A stretch of 64,000 nt of DNA from CAWBOY01 sp963790585 (GTDB lineage Bacteria; Planctomycetota; Planctomycetia; Gemmatales; Gemmataceae), in contig CAWBOY010000010.1 of assembly GCA_963790585.1 (NCBI GenBank), forward strand, positions 61,082 through 125,081, in the 5' to 3' direction. Positions within the stretch are counted from its first letter, which is position 1. Each line of letters opens with the position of its first letter. Below are positions 7,413 through 16,481 of this stretch, one piece after another. A program made the translations under genes and the position numbers. The notes under the pieces are model-generated. The model made no database searches. It was not told the origin of the DNA and saw only the letters and a program-made list of their open reading frames with translations.

Positions 7413-9404
7413 GTGCGCCGTGCCAAGGCGTGACTTTTCAGTGGGTGCGAATCCCACCCGGCAACTGGTCGTTCCAGCCGGTAGCAATCGGAGCGGCAGT
7501 GGAGGTAACGAAACTGTCGAAGCCTTCGATGGAAAGGGTCGTTTGAGCGACTCCGCGAGCAGGCAGGCCGTAACGTGAGTGAACGCTGAGCAGGCCTCGA
7601 AACGGGTAATGTGGTAGCCGACCCAGCAAAGGGATGGGGAAGGCCGCAGACGCGAGGATACAGGGGGAACGACTTTAGCCCCACCCGCGTTGCCACCGGG
7701 GTAATGGCGACGGCATGTCGGCATAGGAAAGTTAACGCAACACGGGAAACCCCCTGCGGTGGCAGCAGTGCCAACCGGACGCCCGCGAGGGACAGGCCGG
7801 GCCGCTTGGGGTGGCGGAGAGGCTCGTAGTACCGCTGAAGCCGGGTAACGCCGGTGGAGGGAAGGGGCCTTGGTTCAAGGACAGCGTCCGAAGGAAAGAG
7901 AGCCAGGAGATTGGTGATGAGCCTAACACCTCCCGATACGGTTCGGAAACTCCAGGAGACGTTGCATGCCAAAGCGAAGAGAGCACCCACCTATCGGTTC
8001 TATGCGTTGTACGACAAGGTGTACCGGGCCGATGTGCTGGGCCATGCGTACCTGTGCTGTGCCGCTAACGACGGCGCGGCGGGGGTGGATGGCCAGACGT
8101 TCACGGACATCGAGGAGTACGGGCTGGACCGTTGGCTGGGTGAACTGACGGAAGAACTCCGAAACAAAGCGTATCGCCCGCAAGCAGTCCGACGGGTGTA
8201 CATACCGAAGTCGGATGGCAAACAGCGACCGTTGGGCATTCCAACGATCCGCGACCGTGTCGTGCAGATGGCTGTGTTGCTCGTCTTGGAGCCGATCTTC
8301 GAGGCGGACTTGCAGCCGGAACAATTTGCTTATCGGCAAGGCCGAAGCGCTCTGGACGCGATCGAGCAGGTCCAATTGTTGCTAGACAACGGGCATACGG
8401 AGATTGTCGATGCGGACTTGAGTGGGTACTTCGATAGCATCCCCCACGCCGAGTTAATGGCATCGGTGAGCCGACGGCTTAGTGACGGGCTACTACTGGC
8501 CCTGATCAAAAGCTGGTTGGAGGCACCGGTGGAAGACCTTGGAGATCGTGGGGACAAGCGTCGAACGACTCGCAACAAGGACGAGGGTCGCGGCACCCCG
8601 CAAGGGGGCGTGCTCTCGCCGCTGCTGGCGAATCTCTACATGCGTCGCTTCGTGCTGGGCTGGAAGACAAACGGGCATGCCAATCGTCTTGAGGCGCGTA
8701 TCGTCAATTATGCGGACGACTTTGTGATCTGCTGCCGTGGTACGGCTCTTGAAGCCGAGGCGGTGATGCGGCGCATGATGTCGAAGCTGCGGTTGACGGT
8801 GAACGAGACGAAGACCCGGGTTTGCCGCTTGCCGGACGAGACGTTTTCGTTTTTGGGTTACACGTTCGGTCGGAACTGGTCGCCGAAGACGGGGCGTAGC
8901 TACATCGGTCCCCGTCCGGCCGTCAAGAAGATCCACAGGATCTGTGAGGTGATCCGCGATCAGACCAGCCGAACGTGGCAGTGGTTGTCTTGCCGGGCGT
9001 TAATAACTCGCGTCAACAGCCGACTGGTGGGCTGGGCGAACTATTTTTGTCTCGGTAACACGGCCCCGGCCATGAAGCAGGTGATGGCGCACACCTGTCA
9101 ACGGCTCCGTCAGTGGCTGGGTCGGAAGCACCGCGTGCAGGGTACGGCCCGACAGTGTTATTCGGATCGTTACCTGCGTGAGGACCTGGGATTAGTGTGG
9201 CTTCCAGGGCGACCGCGACCTCGCGTCTTGTGAGCGAACGCATGAGTTACCTTGTCCGAGAGCCGGATGCCTTAATAGGGCCCGTCCGGTTCGACGAGCG
9301 GGAAGTGGAAACGGGGCATGGCCGGGAGATTGAGGCACCGGCCAACGAAAGGGCCGGATACCGCTGGACTCGACCTAAACCACCGCGCCACTTCTCGACT
9401 CTAC
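7413..9404 (+). mobile_element. Group II intron
   Basis: The 5' end matches the GTGCG consensus at 7413. A 500-base structured RNA follows, then the reverse transcriptase/maturase gene, then a domain V hairpin (9260-9292: GAGCCGGATGC, loop, CCCGTCCGGTTC). Domain VI is bounded by GAAGTGG (from 9301) and CCACTTC (from 9389). The 3' end is set approximately at 9404 from the domain VI base. The intron sits between the antitoxin gene and a small orphan gene, so no coding exon is visibly split. Confidence 0.8.
7917..9233 (+). CDS. ltrA: Group II intron reverse transcriptase/maturase
   Basis: The intron-encoded protein of 438 residues. The ATG at 7917 follows AGGAGA at 7904. RT blocks run in order: VRRVYIPKSDGKQRPLGIPTIRDRVVQ, FAYRQGRSALDA, DADLSGYFDSIPH, GTPQGGVLSPLLANLY and the catalytic YADD in IVNYADDFVI. 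The C-terminal part (residues about 345-430) is a maturase X-like domain (RALITRVNSRLVGWANYF, then YLREDLGL). No HNH endonuclease domain follows, so target-primed insertion would need another primer. The protein appears intact. Confidence 0.95.
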   Translation: MSLTPPDTVRKLQETLHAKAKRAPTYRFYALYDKVYRADVLGHAYLCCAANDGAAGVDGQTFTDIEEYGLDRWLGELTEELRNKAYRPQAVRRVYIPKSDGKQRPLGIPTIRDRVVQMAVLLVLEPIFEADLQPEQFAYRQGRSALDAIEQVQLLLDNGHTEIVDADLSGYFDSIPHAELMASVSRRLSDGLLLALIKSWLEAPVEDLGDRGDKRRTTRNKDEGRGTPQGGVLSPLLANLYMRRFVLGWKTNGHANRLEARIVNYADDFVICCRGTALEAEAVMRRMMSKLRLTVNETKTRVCRLPDETFSFLGYTFGRNWSPKTGRSYIGPRPAVKKIHRICEVIRDQTSRTWQWLSCRALITRVNSRLVGWANYFCLGNTAPAMKQVMAHTCQRLRQWLGRKHRVQGTARQCYSDRYLREDLGLVWLPGRPRPRVL

Positions 9405-9431
9405 TCTTTTCGGCGAACGGAGGGCACAGCG

Positions 9432-9809
9432 GTGGAGTTATGGCAGCGTCACTGGCCGGCAATTGACAGCTATAAGGCCCTCATTATCGCGTTGACGGAG
9501 CACCTGGGTTACTGCAACTGCGCTTACGATGACGCCATTCCCTTCCTCCGCGATTTCCTCCGGCTAGTTGACAAGCGAACCAATGTGGCTTCCGACAGTG
9601 ACAAGTTCCGCCAAGCATCGGTGGAACTTGAAACGTTTTTGCGGAACTCCGCTTCGTCTGCTGTTCAAAGTTGGTTCGTGTACGCTCTCGATAAGGCCGA
9701 CTTGATTATGCATGGATTCAACCTCTACGATATCCTCATGATGGATCGAGGGTGGTGGTTGCTCGACGGCCTGGAGCGATTTCCAGAGCCACCGCCGTCG
9801 TCGGACTAA
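9432..9809 (+). CDS. Hypothetical protein
   Basis: A 125-residue soluble protein. The GTG at 9432 is preceded by CGGAGG at 9418. Distinctive segments are GYCNCAYDDAIPFLRDFLRLVDKR, which is split here by family memory only, and WFVYALDKADLIMHGFNLYDILM. No domain is recognised. It lies directly after the group II intron and is the first of a run of small plus-strand orphan genes. Confidence 0.6.
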   Translation: MELWQRHWPAIDSYKALIIALTEHLGYCNCAYDDAIPFLRDFLRLVDKRTNVASDSDKFRQASVELETFLRNSASSAVQSWFVYALDKADLIMHGFNLYDILMMDRGWWLLDGLERFPEPPPSSD

Positions 9810-9910
9810 GACGCCGAGCCAATCGCTACACCGGAGTCAGCGGCATGAAATGGTTTCAGACTTCAAGCTACTCGCGCCGCCGGGAAGGTGAGTTGCCTCG
9901 ATTGGCCTCA

Positions 9911-10484
9911 ATGAAACGACTCTCCTACGCATTGTTCGCTTTTCTCGTTGGATGCGGCGTCTCAGACCCAGCCAAAAAGGAGCCCGCGCTCATGACTAAT
10001 CATCGCGACCGTCTCCTTGCCCGCATTGGAAATATCAACTACTTTTCACGTCCGCGTCCACTTGTCACCTTGGAAGAGTTTTTCGAGGGCAACAACGATC
10101 CGGCGTCAATCGGTTACAATTTGCCCGATCCTCCGGCACCGAGGGTTCTCTACGATTTCCTGCTTGGGTTGCGTAACAAGCCGGAGGTAAATAATATTTC
10201 TCGTGGAGGTAATGGATCTCGAAGACCCGAACGGTTGGCCGTCCTCCGACACGATTTGGATCGTTACGACTGCATCCGCCAAGGATGTTCGCTCTTGGTT
10301 TCCAGAGCGGCTCGCGCCCGACGATGTCCTAGAGGGGTTCGAGGCGTCGCTGACTCCGGTTGAGAAATATGAGGTTCCCAAAGGTTCGCGCCATCGGTGT
10401 CTGGTACGATTAGCCCGGCCGAACGAGGCAGTGCAGATGACCGGGGCCACCATACCGGTTTTGCCTGACATCAAGTTTACTTAG
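9911..10484 (+). CDS. Putative lipoprotein of unknown function, frameshifted
   Basis: About 190 residues. The start MKRLSYALFAFLVGCG carries a short signal with a lipobox-like LVGC, then a globular part with ARIGNINYFSRPRPLVTLEEFFEGN. The frame is lost near 10196: the first half ends NKPEVNNI and the second half resumes VEVMDLEDPNGWPSSDTIWIV in the next frame. The second half ends at 10484. The globular part alone, from the ATG at 9992, looks like a cytoplasmic orphan protein, so the lipobox reading is uncertain. Confidence 0.6.
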
Positions 10485-10532
10485 GCGGCCCCGGCAGGAG
10501 AGCTTTGTCGTACAGCGGCGGAGGTCAAAGTC

Positions 10533-10727
10533 GTGGGGAAGCCTCGCAAACTAGTCGGTGCCGCCGAGCTGGCCGCGTTCATCCGCCAGTACGGCCGCAA
10601 GGCACCCAAGTCGGGTGAGCCGAACGATCGGAGCTACGATCGAACGTTGGAGGCCAGGATCAAGCGGATGCGCCTCGAGGAGCTTGACATGCTGATGCGC
10701 GATGAGGACGATAGACGGCAAGAGTAA
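10533..10727 (+). CDS. Small hypothetical protein
   Basis: A 64-residue, strongly charged protein from a GTG start: GKPRKLVGAAELAAFIRQYGRKA at the front and RMRLEELDMLMRDEDD at the end. It is probably helical. No family name is known to me, although the layout is familiar from planctomycete genomes. Confidence 0.55.
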   Translation: MGKPRKLVGAAELAAFIRQYGRKAPKSGEPNDRSYDRTLEARIKRMRLEELDMLMRDEDDRRQE

Positions 10728-10824
10728 GAGCCCGAACCAGGTTCTGCACCTGAAGCCGACGGCATATAGGCTCCCCGTGCCCGCACGACAGGTAAGTTGG
10801 CTTGGTCGGCCGCTTGGAGACCTC

Positions 10825-11142
10825 ATGGCATTGATCGAAATCGGCGAATGTATTTTTGACCAACAACAATACGATTCGTCCCACGGATTTGAATCACTCG
10901 ATCCGATCGCCCAGGAAGCCTTCGTCTACCATCTACATCTTGCAGGTGATGCGGCCGCCTCCGAAGCGGATCGAATCGTTGAGAGTTGGACATATGAAAT
11001 GCGCCGGCGCTGGTCGAATCGGGCGTTCCGTATTTATCGCCACATGGACCCGCCTGAGATCACTATTCGATTTCACATGATTCGGCCTGGCCTTGCGAAT
11101 TGGTGTGAGCAGGGCGTGGAGATCATCACGGTTGGCGGCTGA
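10825..11142 (+). CDS. Small hypothetical protein
   Basis: A 105-residue protein starting MALIEIGECIFDQQQY. It is acidic in the first half, with an aromatic stretch RAFRIYRHMDPPEITIRFHMI in the second; no domain is recognised. An upstream segment near 10733 carries the CCGAACCA-type recurring motif. Confidence 0.5.
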   Translation: MALIEIGECIFDQQQYDSSHGFESLDPIAQEAFVYHLHLAGDAAASEADRIVESWTYEMRRRWSNRAFRIYRHMDPPEITIRFHMIRPGLANWCEQGVEIITVGG

Positions 11143-11232
11143 GGGGCCGCCGCCGAAACAGTCGCTGTACCTGATTGCCAGCAGTATTTCCCCTGATTTT
11201 AGCACGTCGAAAGGGTAAATGTTAGAGTAGGT

Positions 11233-11613
11233 TTGCGGTTATACTCTACCGATTTGCCCTTGTGCGGCACTGAAACTTCCCGCCATCAACCCTCGGAATC
11301 AGAATTGGAACCACACTTTTTTAAGGATGCCAGTGACCGGCTCACGCACGACAGAGCGGATATCGATTCGGCTTTATATCCCGAAGTTTGCAGAATGGTC
11401 GCTGACCACTTCGACCTGACGCCGTTGGCGGAGTTGGTCATCGGACTTGACCAGATGTTTTGGGATTTTACGAGTGGAAAATTGACCATAGAACTTGCGT
11501 GGGATAACTGGTATTGTTTCACAATCACGGCAAAGGAGCCGGATGCAGAACCACTTGTTCGCCAAATGGCAACTTTCCTATCCGAGACTCTACCTCCGAA
11601 GTTGGATTCATAA
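11233..11613 (+). CDS. Hypothetical protein, start uncertain
   Basis: Up to 126 residues from a TTG at 11233. The well-formed part runs from about residue 25 (ELEPHFFKDASDRL) to the end and contains ADHFDLTPLAELVIGLDQMFWDF and LAWDNWYCFTI. No known domain. The beginning may be lost or shifted because no ribosome binding site is seen before the TTG. Confidence 0.45.
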   Translation: MRLYSTDLPLCGTETSRHQPSESELEPHFFKDASDRLTHDRADIDSALYPEVCRMVADHFDLTPLAELVIGLDQMFWDFTSGKLTIELAWDNWYCFTITAKEPDAEPLVRQMATFLSETLPPKLDS

Positions 11614-11781
11614 CCGGAAGCGAAAAGGTGTCAGTAATCCCGACGCCTTTGTGCGCTCGACCAAGGTGCTGCATTAGCCCGTCCGGACGAATGAAGGTTG
11701 TTCGCGCATCAACATCAAGCCCGCATGAACCGCCCGCTATGCGAACTCGTTCGGCGAACCGTTATCCCGGAGCAACTCACC

Positions 11782-12568
11782 ATGGATCTACAACTAACAG
11801 ACAAACGCGCTGATCTCAGGTTCCACCAAAGGGATCGGTTTAGCCATCGCCACGGCTCTGGCTCGGGAAGGGGCCAGAGTCGTCATCAACGGGCGAACGG
11901 AAGCGTCCGTGACGGCGGCCCTGTCCGAAATTCGCGCGGCAGTGTCCAACGCGAAAATCGAGGGCTTCCCCGGCGACCTTGCCACGTCGCAAGCGGCCGA
12001 GTTGCTCGGCGCAAAGTTCCCGGCGGTGGATATCCTTGTGAACAACCTGGGCATCTTCGAGCCAAAGTCGTTTGAGCAAATTCCCGATGATGACTGGCGG
12101 AAGTTCTTCGAGGTGAATGTGCTCAGTGGCGTTCGCCTCAGCCGTATCTACCTGCCCGGCATGAAAGACCGCGGATGGGGCCGAATCGTGTTCATCAGCA
12201 GCGAGAGCGCCATCAACACTCCAAGCGGCATGATCCACTACGGCATGACCAAGACCGCCCAATTGGCGGTGTCGCGCGGCTTGGCCGAAACCTGCGCCGG
12301 GACGGCGGTGACGGTCAACGCCGTCCTGCCGGGACCGACGCACTCGCCCGGCGTGGACGAATTCGTCAATCAACTGAGCGGGGGCAAACCGTTCGCGGAA
12401 TTCGAGACGGAGTTTTTCAAGACAGAGCGGCCGTCATCGTTGCTCAAGCGGTTCATCCATACGGATGAAGTCGCGAGTTTGGTGGCCTATGTGTGCAGCC
12501 CGCTCGCCTCCGCGACGAACGGTGCCGCATTGCGCGTGGACGGGGGCGTTGTTCAAGCGTGTTTCTGA
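11782..12568 (+). CDS. Short-chain dehydrogenase/reductase, frameshifted near the N-terminus
   Basis: An NAD(P)-dependent oxidoreductase of about 262 residues. The start MDLQLTDKRA is followed, after one missing base near 11811, by the Rossmann glycine motif GSTKGIG. NNLG is the NNAG-type motif. The catalytic tetrad is visible as the Ser in ISSES and the YGMTK motif (Tyr and Lys). A C-terminal RVDGG closes the fold. The closest style is the 3-oxoacyl-ACP reductase-like group that lacks a defined substrate. The neighbours give no pathway hint. Confidence 0.85.
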
Positions 12569-12586
12569 TCGTAGCAAAGCCAGTGA

Positions 12587-13097
12587 GTGTTGGCGTCGGG
12601 CGTTCCAAGAGGCCAGCTCGTGGACTGGTACGGGTTGCGACAATCGTTTGAGCTTGCTCTCCAAGGGTTCACGGACCGAGCCGGGGAGGTTCTTGCAGTC
12701 GCCCGCGCGGAAGCCAACGAACGGCGGCACCGCCGCGTCACGCCAGCGCATGTATTGCTTGCCCTCTCCAAAGTACAGCCTTGGCCTGTCCTAGAAACAC
12801 TAGAGCGGCTCGGAGTGGATTTAGTGCAAGAAAAAGGAGACCCTCCTGGCCCTCGTGATGGCCATTCCAAAGCGGTCCGAAACGGACAAGGTTTCTCTTA
12901 GCCTCGAAATCGAGCAGATAGTCAACCAAGCCAAAGTTCAGGCGAAGGCGTTGGGCCATAACTATGTTGGCACCGAGCACCTTGTGTTGGCACACTTGGG
13001 AGCCAGTGATTCTGCCGCTGCGGAATTTCTGAAAATGCGCGGAGTGACGATTGAACGATTTCAGGAAGAGGTGGTAAAGCTGTGCCGAGGGCAATAG
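12587..13097 (+). CDS. Clp N-terminal repeat protein, frameshifted
   Basis: A free-standing Clp_N adaptor-like protein of about 170 residues. The first repeat is FTDRAGEVLAVARAEANERRHRRVTPAHVLLAL; the second has VKAKALGHNYVGTEHLVLAHLG-type sequence and EEVVKL. The repeats lie in different frames. The shift sits at an A5 run near 12835 (GAAAAAGG), where removing one A restores KETLLALVMAIP. There is no ATPase domain, so it is not ClpA, ClpB or ClpC. The exact start is unclear (TTG 12587 or GTG 12617). Confidence 0.7.
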
Positions 13098-13213
13098 AGC
13101 GTACGCTTCTCAACCGAGCGGCGCCAAGGTATTTGTAGTGAGCGTCGAGGCGTCAGTGCGACCTGCGGGCGGCCCGATAGAATGAACCTTTCGCCGCAAT
13201 TCCGGCAAAAGGA

Positions 13214-13723
13214 ATGACCATGACCATGCGTGCCATTCGTGATTTCTATGTTGCCGACGGCGCCGTCGTGACCGGCAACGTGCTGATCGGTCCGGGTGTG
13301 AACATCTGGTTTGGTAGCGTCATTCGGGGCGATCTGGCCCGCATCACCCTCGGTCCGCGCAGTCAATATTCAGGATAGCTGTGTCGTTCATACCGATTAT
13401 GACGCGCCGCTCGTGATTGAAGAAGGGGTCGTTGCGGGACACCGCGCCGTCCTACATGGCAGTCGCATCGGCCGCGATACCCTCATTGGGATGGGCGCGA
13501 TCTTGCTGTCCGGCAGCGACGTCGGCGAAGAATGCCTCATCGCCGCGGGATCGATCGTGACGGAGAATCGCCGTATCCCGCCCAGGTCTGTTGTCATGGG
13601 CATCCCCGGCAAGGTTGTGCGCGAAGTGACCGATGAGGATCTGAAACGTTCGCGCTCGATCAACGCGCACTACGGGGCGCTGGCAAGCGTTATGTCGCTG
13701 GCGAGTTCCCAGAGCCGTGGTAA
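13214..13723 (+). CDS. Gamma-carbonic anhydrase family protein, frameshifted
   Basis: A left-handed beta-helix protein of about 170 residues, related to YrdA/CaiE/Cam. The start MRAIRDFYVADGAVVTGNVLIGPGVNIWFGSVIRGD holds the conserved Arg-Gly-Asp; the zinc-ligand region is in VVHTD, VAGHRAVLHG. The end is VMGIPGKVVREVTDEDL. Two indels break the frame: near 13365 (before VNIQDSC) and near 13692, where the true end AKRYVAGEFPEPW and its TAA at 13721 lie in a different frame. Catalysis would need all three His ligands. H is visible in HTD, and GHRAVLHG supplies two. Confidence 0.82.
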
Positions 13724-13879
13724 ATCCTGGCCTTATTGCCCATTTTGTGACGTTTATACAATCCGCACGAACGGTCAGGTCCCCAATTCTTCTCGCGCGT
13801 GCTTTAGCGCATTCCACGAAACATGATAAGCTGTAAAGATTAAGAGGTTGGCAACGACCATTCTCGAAAGGGCAGCGGT

Positions 13880-15026
13880 GTGAGCACGGAAACACTCATT
13901 CGACCGGGGAGCGATGCGGACGTTAAGTTCGATTCCGACCGTCGGATGGATGCAGACTACAAAATGGGTCTTGTAGGTGCTTTGCTGCGCGAGGTCCAGT
14001 GCGATGGCCTGATGCTGATGGAGCCGGAAAATGTCGCTGGCTAACGAGCGGCGCGGTCTGCGCGGTCTGCTCGACCCGGAAGCCGCCCCCGTCCTTTATT
14101 GCAACGGCGAGCACCGCTGGCTGCTGGCGAGCAATGTCGATTCGCAGCGAATCTTCGACGAAGAGATCGACGGGCTCGGTTTTCAACTCAAAGAATGGCC
14201 GTGGCACTGGGGTCGTGAACAACTGCTGGCAAGCCTCTCAGAAAATCGCCGCATCGCCTGCGATCGGCCGCGCCCGGGGGCGACGCACGTGGCCGAGGCC
14301 ATACAAAAGCTGCGCCGTTCGCTAACCATCTACGAACAAGCCTGTCATCGCGCGCTCGGGCAGTTGGTCGCCCATTCCCTTGAGGCCACGTGCCGCACCA
14401 TCGAGCCCGGCGAATCGGAGCGCGAAATCGTCGGTCAGATTAGCCATCGACTATTACATCGCGGGGCGCAACCGCTCGTCGTGACCGCGGCTGCGGATGG
14501 CCGATCGAGGCTTTATCGGCAATTTGGCTACACTTCGGTGCCTGTGCGTCAATCACTCGTTGTGCTCGCCACGGCGCGGAAGTATGGTCTCAGCGTGACG
14601 GCGAGTCGATCGATGTCGTTTGGCACACCGGATGCGCAATTTCAGCAAGATCACAACGCCGTCTGCCGCGTCAGCGCGAGCTACCTCGCCTCGACCTGGC
14701 CGGACGCGGTGCCGCGCGAGATCTTGCTCGCGGGCCGGCGTATCTATCTCATCAGTGGCTATGAACACGAGTGGCTACTGGCGCCGCAGGGCCATTTGAC
14801 CGGCCGCGCCATCGTCGAGCAAACATTGACGCCAAACACCGAAGACTTGTTTGAAAGCAACTGGGCGGTGACCTGGAACACGAGCGCCGGCGCCGGCGTA
14901 AGCTGCGACACGTTTCACATTACCGATCAAGGGCCGGTCGCGCTTACGCCGACCGAGATTTGGCCGCTCAAACGGATCCGCATCCAAGGGGCCGAATTCG
15001 TTCGCCCTGACATACTAATCCGCTGA
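13880..15026 (+). CDS. M24/aminopeptidase P-like protein lacking metal ligands, frameshifted
   Basis: About 380 residues from a GTG at 13880. The first part has the creatinase-like N-terminal fold (GALLREVQCDGLMLMEPEN, then AWLTSGA); the second looks like a pita-bread domain (LVAHSLEATCRTIEPGESEREIVGQI). Two close indels (about 14037 and 14060) cancel each other. The Asp, Asp, His, Glu, Glu metal ligands of active M24 peptidases are not seen, so it is probably a non-peptidase member known from planctomycetes. Its 3' end overlaps the convergent S4 gene by 12 bases. Confidence 0.65.
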
Positions 15027-15260
15027 CTCTTCCGCCGCGACGATGGTCCATTCCTGGCCGTCAAACTCGCCAAAGCGATCGCCCAGCCGCAGTTGCTTGG
15101 CCGGCTGGTTGACCGGCAACCCATTCACAAAGATATTGCCCTCGCGGACAAGCACCTTCGCCTGCCCCCCCGTCTCCGCCAGACCGACGACCTTGACCGC
15201 CTGAGCGAGCGTGATGCTCTCACCGCGTAAAGCCAGCGTCGAAGTCGATTCATCGCCCAT
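15015..15260 (-). CDS. S4-domain RNA-binding protein
   Basis: An 81-residue protein made up almost wholly of an S4 domain: ITLAQAVKVVGLAETGGQAKVLVREGNIFVNG, then RLGDRF. It is the size of YbcJ/YaaA-type small RNA-binding proteins. The start ATG at 15260 is clear. It is convergent with the M24-like gene. Confidence 0.9.
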   Translation of the reverse strand: MGDESTSTLALRGESITLAQAVKVVGLAETGGQAKVLVREGNIFVNGLPVNQPAKQLRLGDRFGEFDGQEWTIVAAEESAD

Positions 15261-15278
15261 TGGTCATCCGCCCGCCAT

Positions 15279-15316
15279 AAAAACAAAAGAAGCCCCTGGT
15301 ATTTATACCAGAGGCC
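15279..15316 (-). terminator. Rho-independent terminator after the CC-rich gene
   Basis: On the minus strand GCCTCTGGTAT and ATACCAGGGGC form a stem around AA, followed by TTCTTTTGTTTTT. It lies 80 bp past the stop of the gene at 15396-15686 and just upstream of the S4 gene, so the two are separate transcripts. Confidence 0.75.
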
Positions 15317-15395
15317 TCAGCAGCATCGCCTTTTCCTTATACAGCCGCCAGCTTGCCGGCGCTCAAATCAGGCAAAACAACGCGTTCTTGACTTG

Positions 15396-15686
15396 TTACT
15401 TCGCAGTCACGCTACTCGCGCAACACACGCCCACTTCTTCGCAACAAGCCTTGCTCGTCGAGCAGCAATCCGCCTTGACGGCGACGCAGCACTCGCTCGG
15501 CGGATTGCAGCAGGCCAGGTCGGCAGCGCAGCAATCGCTCACCGAGCAGCACGGGCTTCCCGGGAAGCAACATTCCGAGCCTGGATAGCAACAGTCTGTC
15601 GAGGCGGGTTTCGTCATCGACCAAGCGAGGCCGCCACCCAAAATCATCGCACAAATCAGAAACAGCGCGATCAACGTATTACGCAT
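15396..15686 (-). CDS. Secreted or anchored protein with repeated Cys-Cys pairs
   Basis: A 96-residue protein. MRNTLIALFLICAMILGGGLAW is a signal or anchor segment. The rest holds nine Cys-Cys dipeptides spaced four to seven residues apart (TDCCYPGSECCFPGSPCC and on to VGVCC). Such density suggests metal binding or a disulfide-rich coat, but no known family is recognised. The start is set at the ATG before the hydrophobic segment, not at the earlier in-frame ATG at 15776. Its neighbour at 15783 also carries CC pairs, and both are on the same strand. Confidence 0.75.
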   Translation of the reverse strand: MRNTLIALFLICAMILGGGLAWSMTKPASTDCCYPGSECCFPGSPCCSVSDCCAADLACCNPPSECCVAVKADCCSTSKACCEEVGVCCASSVTAK

Positions 15687-15782
15687 GACATCATCTCCGG
15701 TTAAATTGGTCTCAAATAAAAACTTCGGTTGATTGACAGCGACCCGATGGGCTAGGCCGCGAATCGACAGGCACAATGCCTC

Positions 15783-16211
15783 TCAACACAACCAGACGCA
15801 CCGGAAGACGTGAATTCGAGGTGACGATACGATCGGAGCGAACGCGATTGTGATTCCGATGCCCACGAAGCTCACCAAAGTGAACCGGAAGGACGTCGGC
15901 AACATTTCGGCGAATGTAAAACTATCGAGATCTGGCTTGTACTTATCCGCGAACGTGACGATTGCCGCCTCGCAGCAAGGCTTCACAGGCGACGGCGAGC
16001 GCGGCATACGCGTCTTAGTAGGCTGCGTCTGCTCCAAGTGCTTGGTACAGCAGCAATCCCCAGCCGCGTCTATCTTCTTTTCATCCGAAATCGATTTGGC
16101 GGCATCGTTCGCGCAACAGCCATCCGCCATGAAGTAGCAGCACCAACCCGGCGGCAGCGCGACTACCAGGCAGAGGAGAGAGACCAGAGCTCGATTGACG
16201 ACGATGCACAT
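15783..16211 (-). CDS. Cys-rich small membrane or secreted protein
   Basis: A 143-residue protein starting MCIVVNRALVSLLCLVVALPPGWCC, a signal-like segment that runs into Cys-rich sequence (WCCYFMADGCC, DCCCTKH, KPCC). A second hydrophobic stretch lies near residues 108-125 (VSFVGIGITIAFAPIV). It may be co-transcribed with the gene at 15396, about 100 bp downstream. The function is unknown; metal binding is a guess from the Cys content. Confidence 0.65.
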   Translation of the reverse strand: MCIVVNRALVSLLCLVVALPPGWCCYFMADGCCANDAAKSISDEKKIDAAGDCCCTKHLEQTQPTKTRMPRSPSPVKPCCEAAIVTFADKYKPDLDSFTFAEMLPTSFRFTLVSFVGIGITIAFAPIVSSPRIHVFRCVWLC

Positions 16212-16481
16212 AAAAGGATTGTACCCGATTGCGAGCGAGACAAACAAGTCGGTCATCCATCATTCTTACCGGCACGGAATCGGGTACGGGCCTTCGACCC
16301 GCCTTTTATCCTTCCCGATCCTAAACCACTTCCTGCATGAGCCGCACCATGGGAGCGGATAGCGAGCGACCTTCTGACTCAAAACGGGCACTTCATTCGA
16401 CCCACTTGTGATATTGATCGCCTATATCGATCGTGCGATTTATTGCGCCCAGGCGGCAACGGCTTGCCCGTGTTTAGGGCA
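16212..16481. other. Intergenic region before the ISAzo13 element
   Basis: No gene, RNA or clear repeat recognised. It probably contains the promoter of the Cys-rich gene pair. Confidence 0.4.

Noticed and set aside
7166..7990. A 274-codon open frame on the minus strand
   Set aside because: It overlaps the structured 5' RNA of the group II intron and has no recognisable domain.
4640..13100. Integron attC sites between the small genes
   Set aside because: No pair of RYYYAAC/GTTRRRY core sites in the right arrangement was found by eye, and the integrase at the left edge is not of the IntI layout visible here.
15420..15600. Regular short DNA repeats that might be a CRISPR array
   Set aside because: The periodicity comes from codons for Cys-Cys pairs; repeats are unequal and there are no spacers of fixed length.
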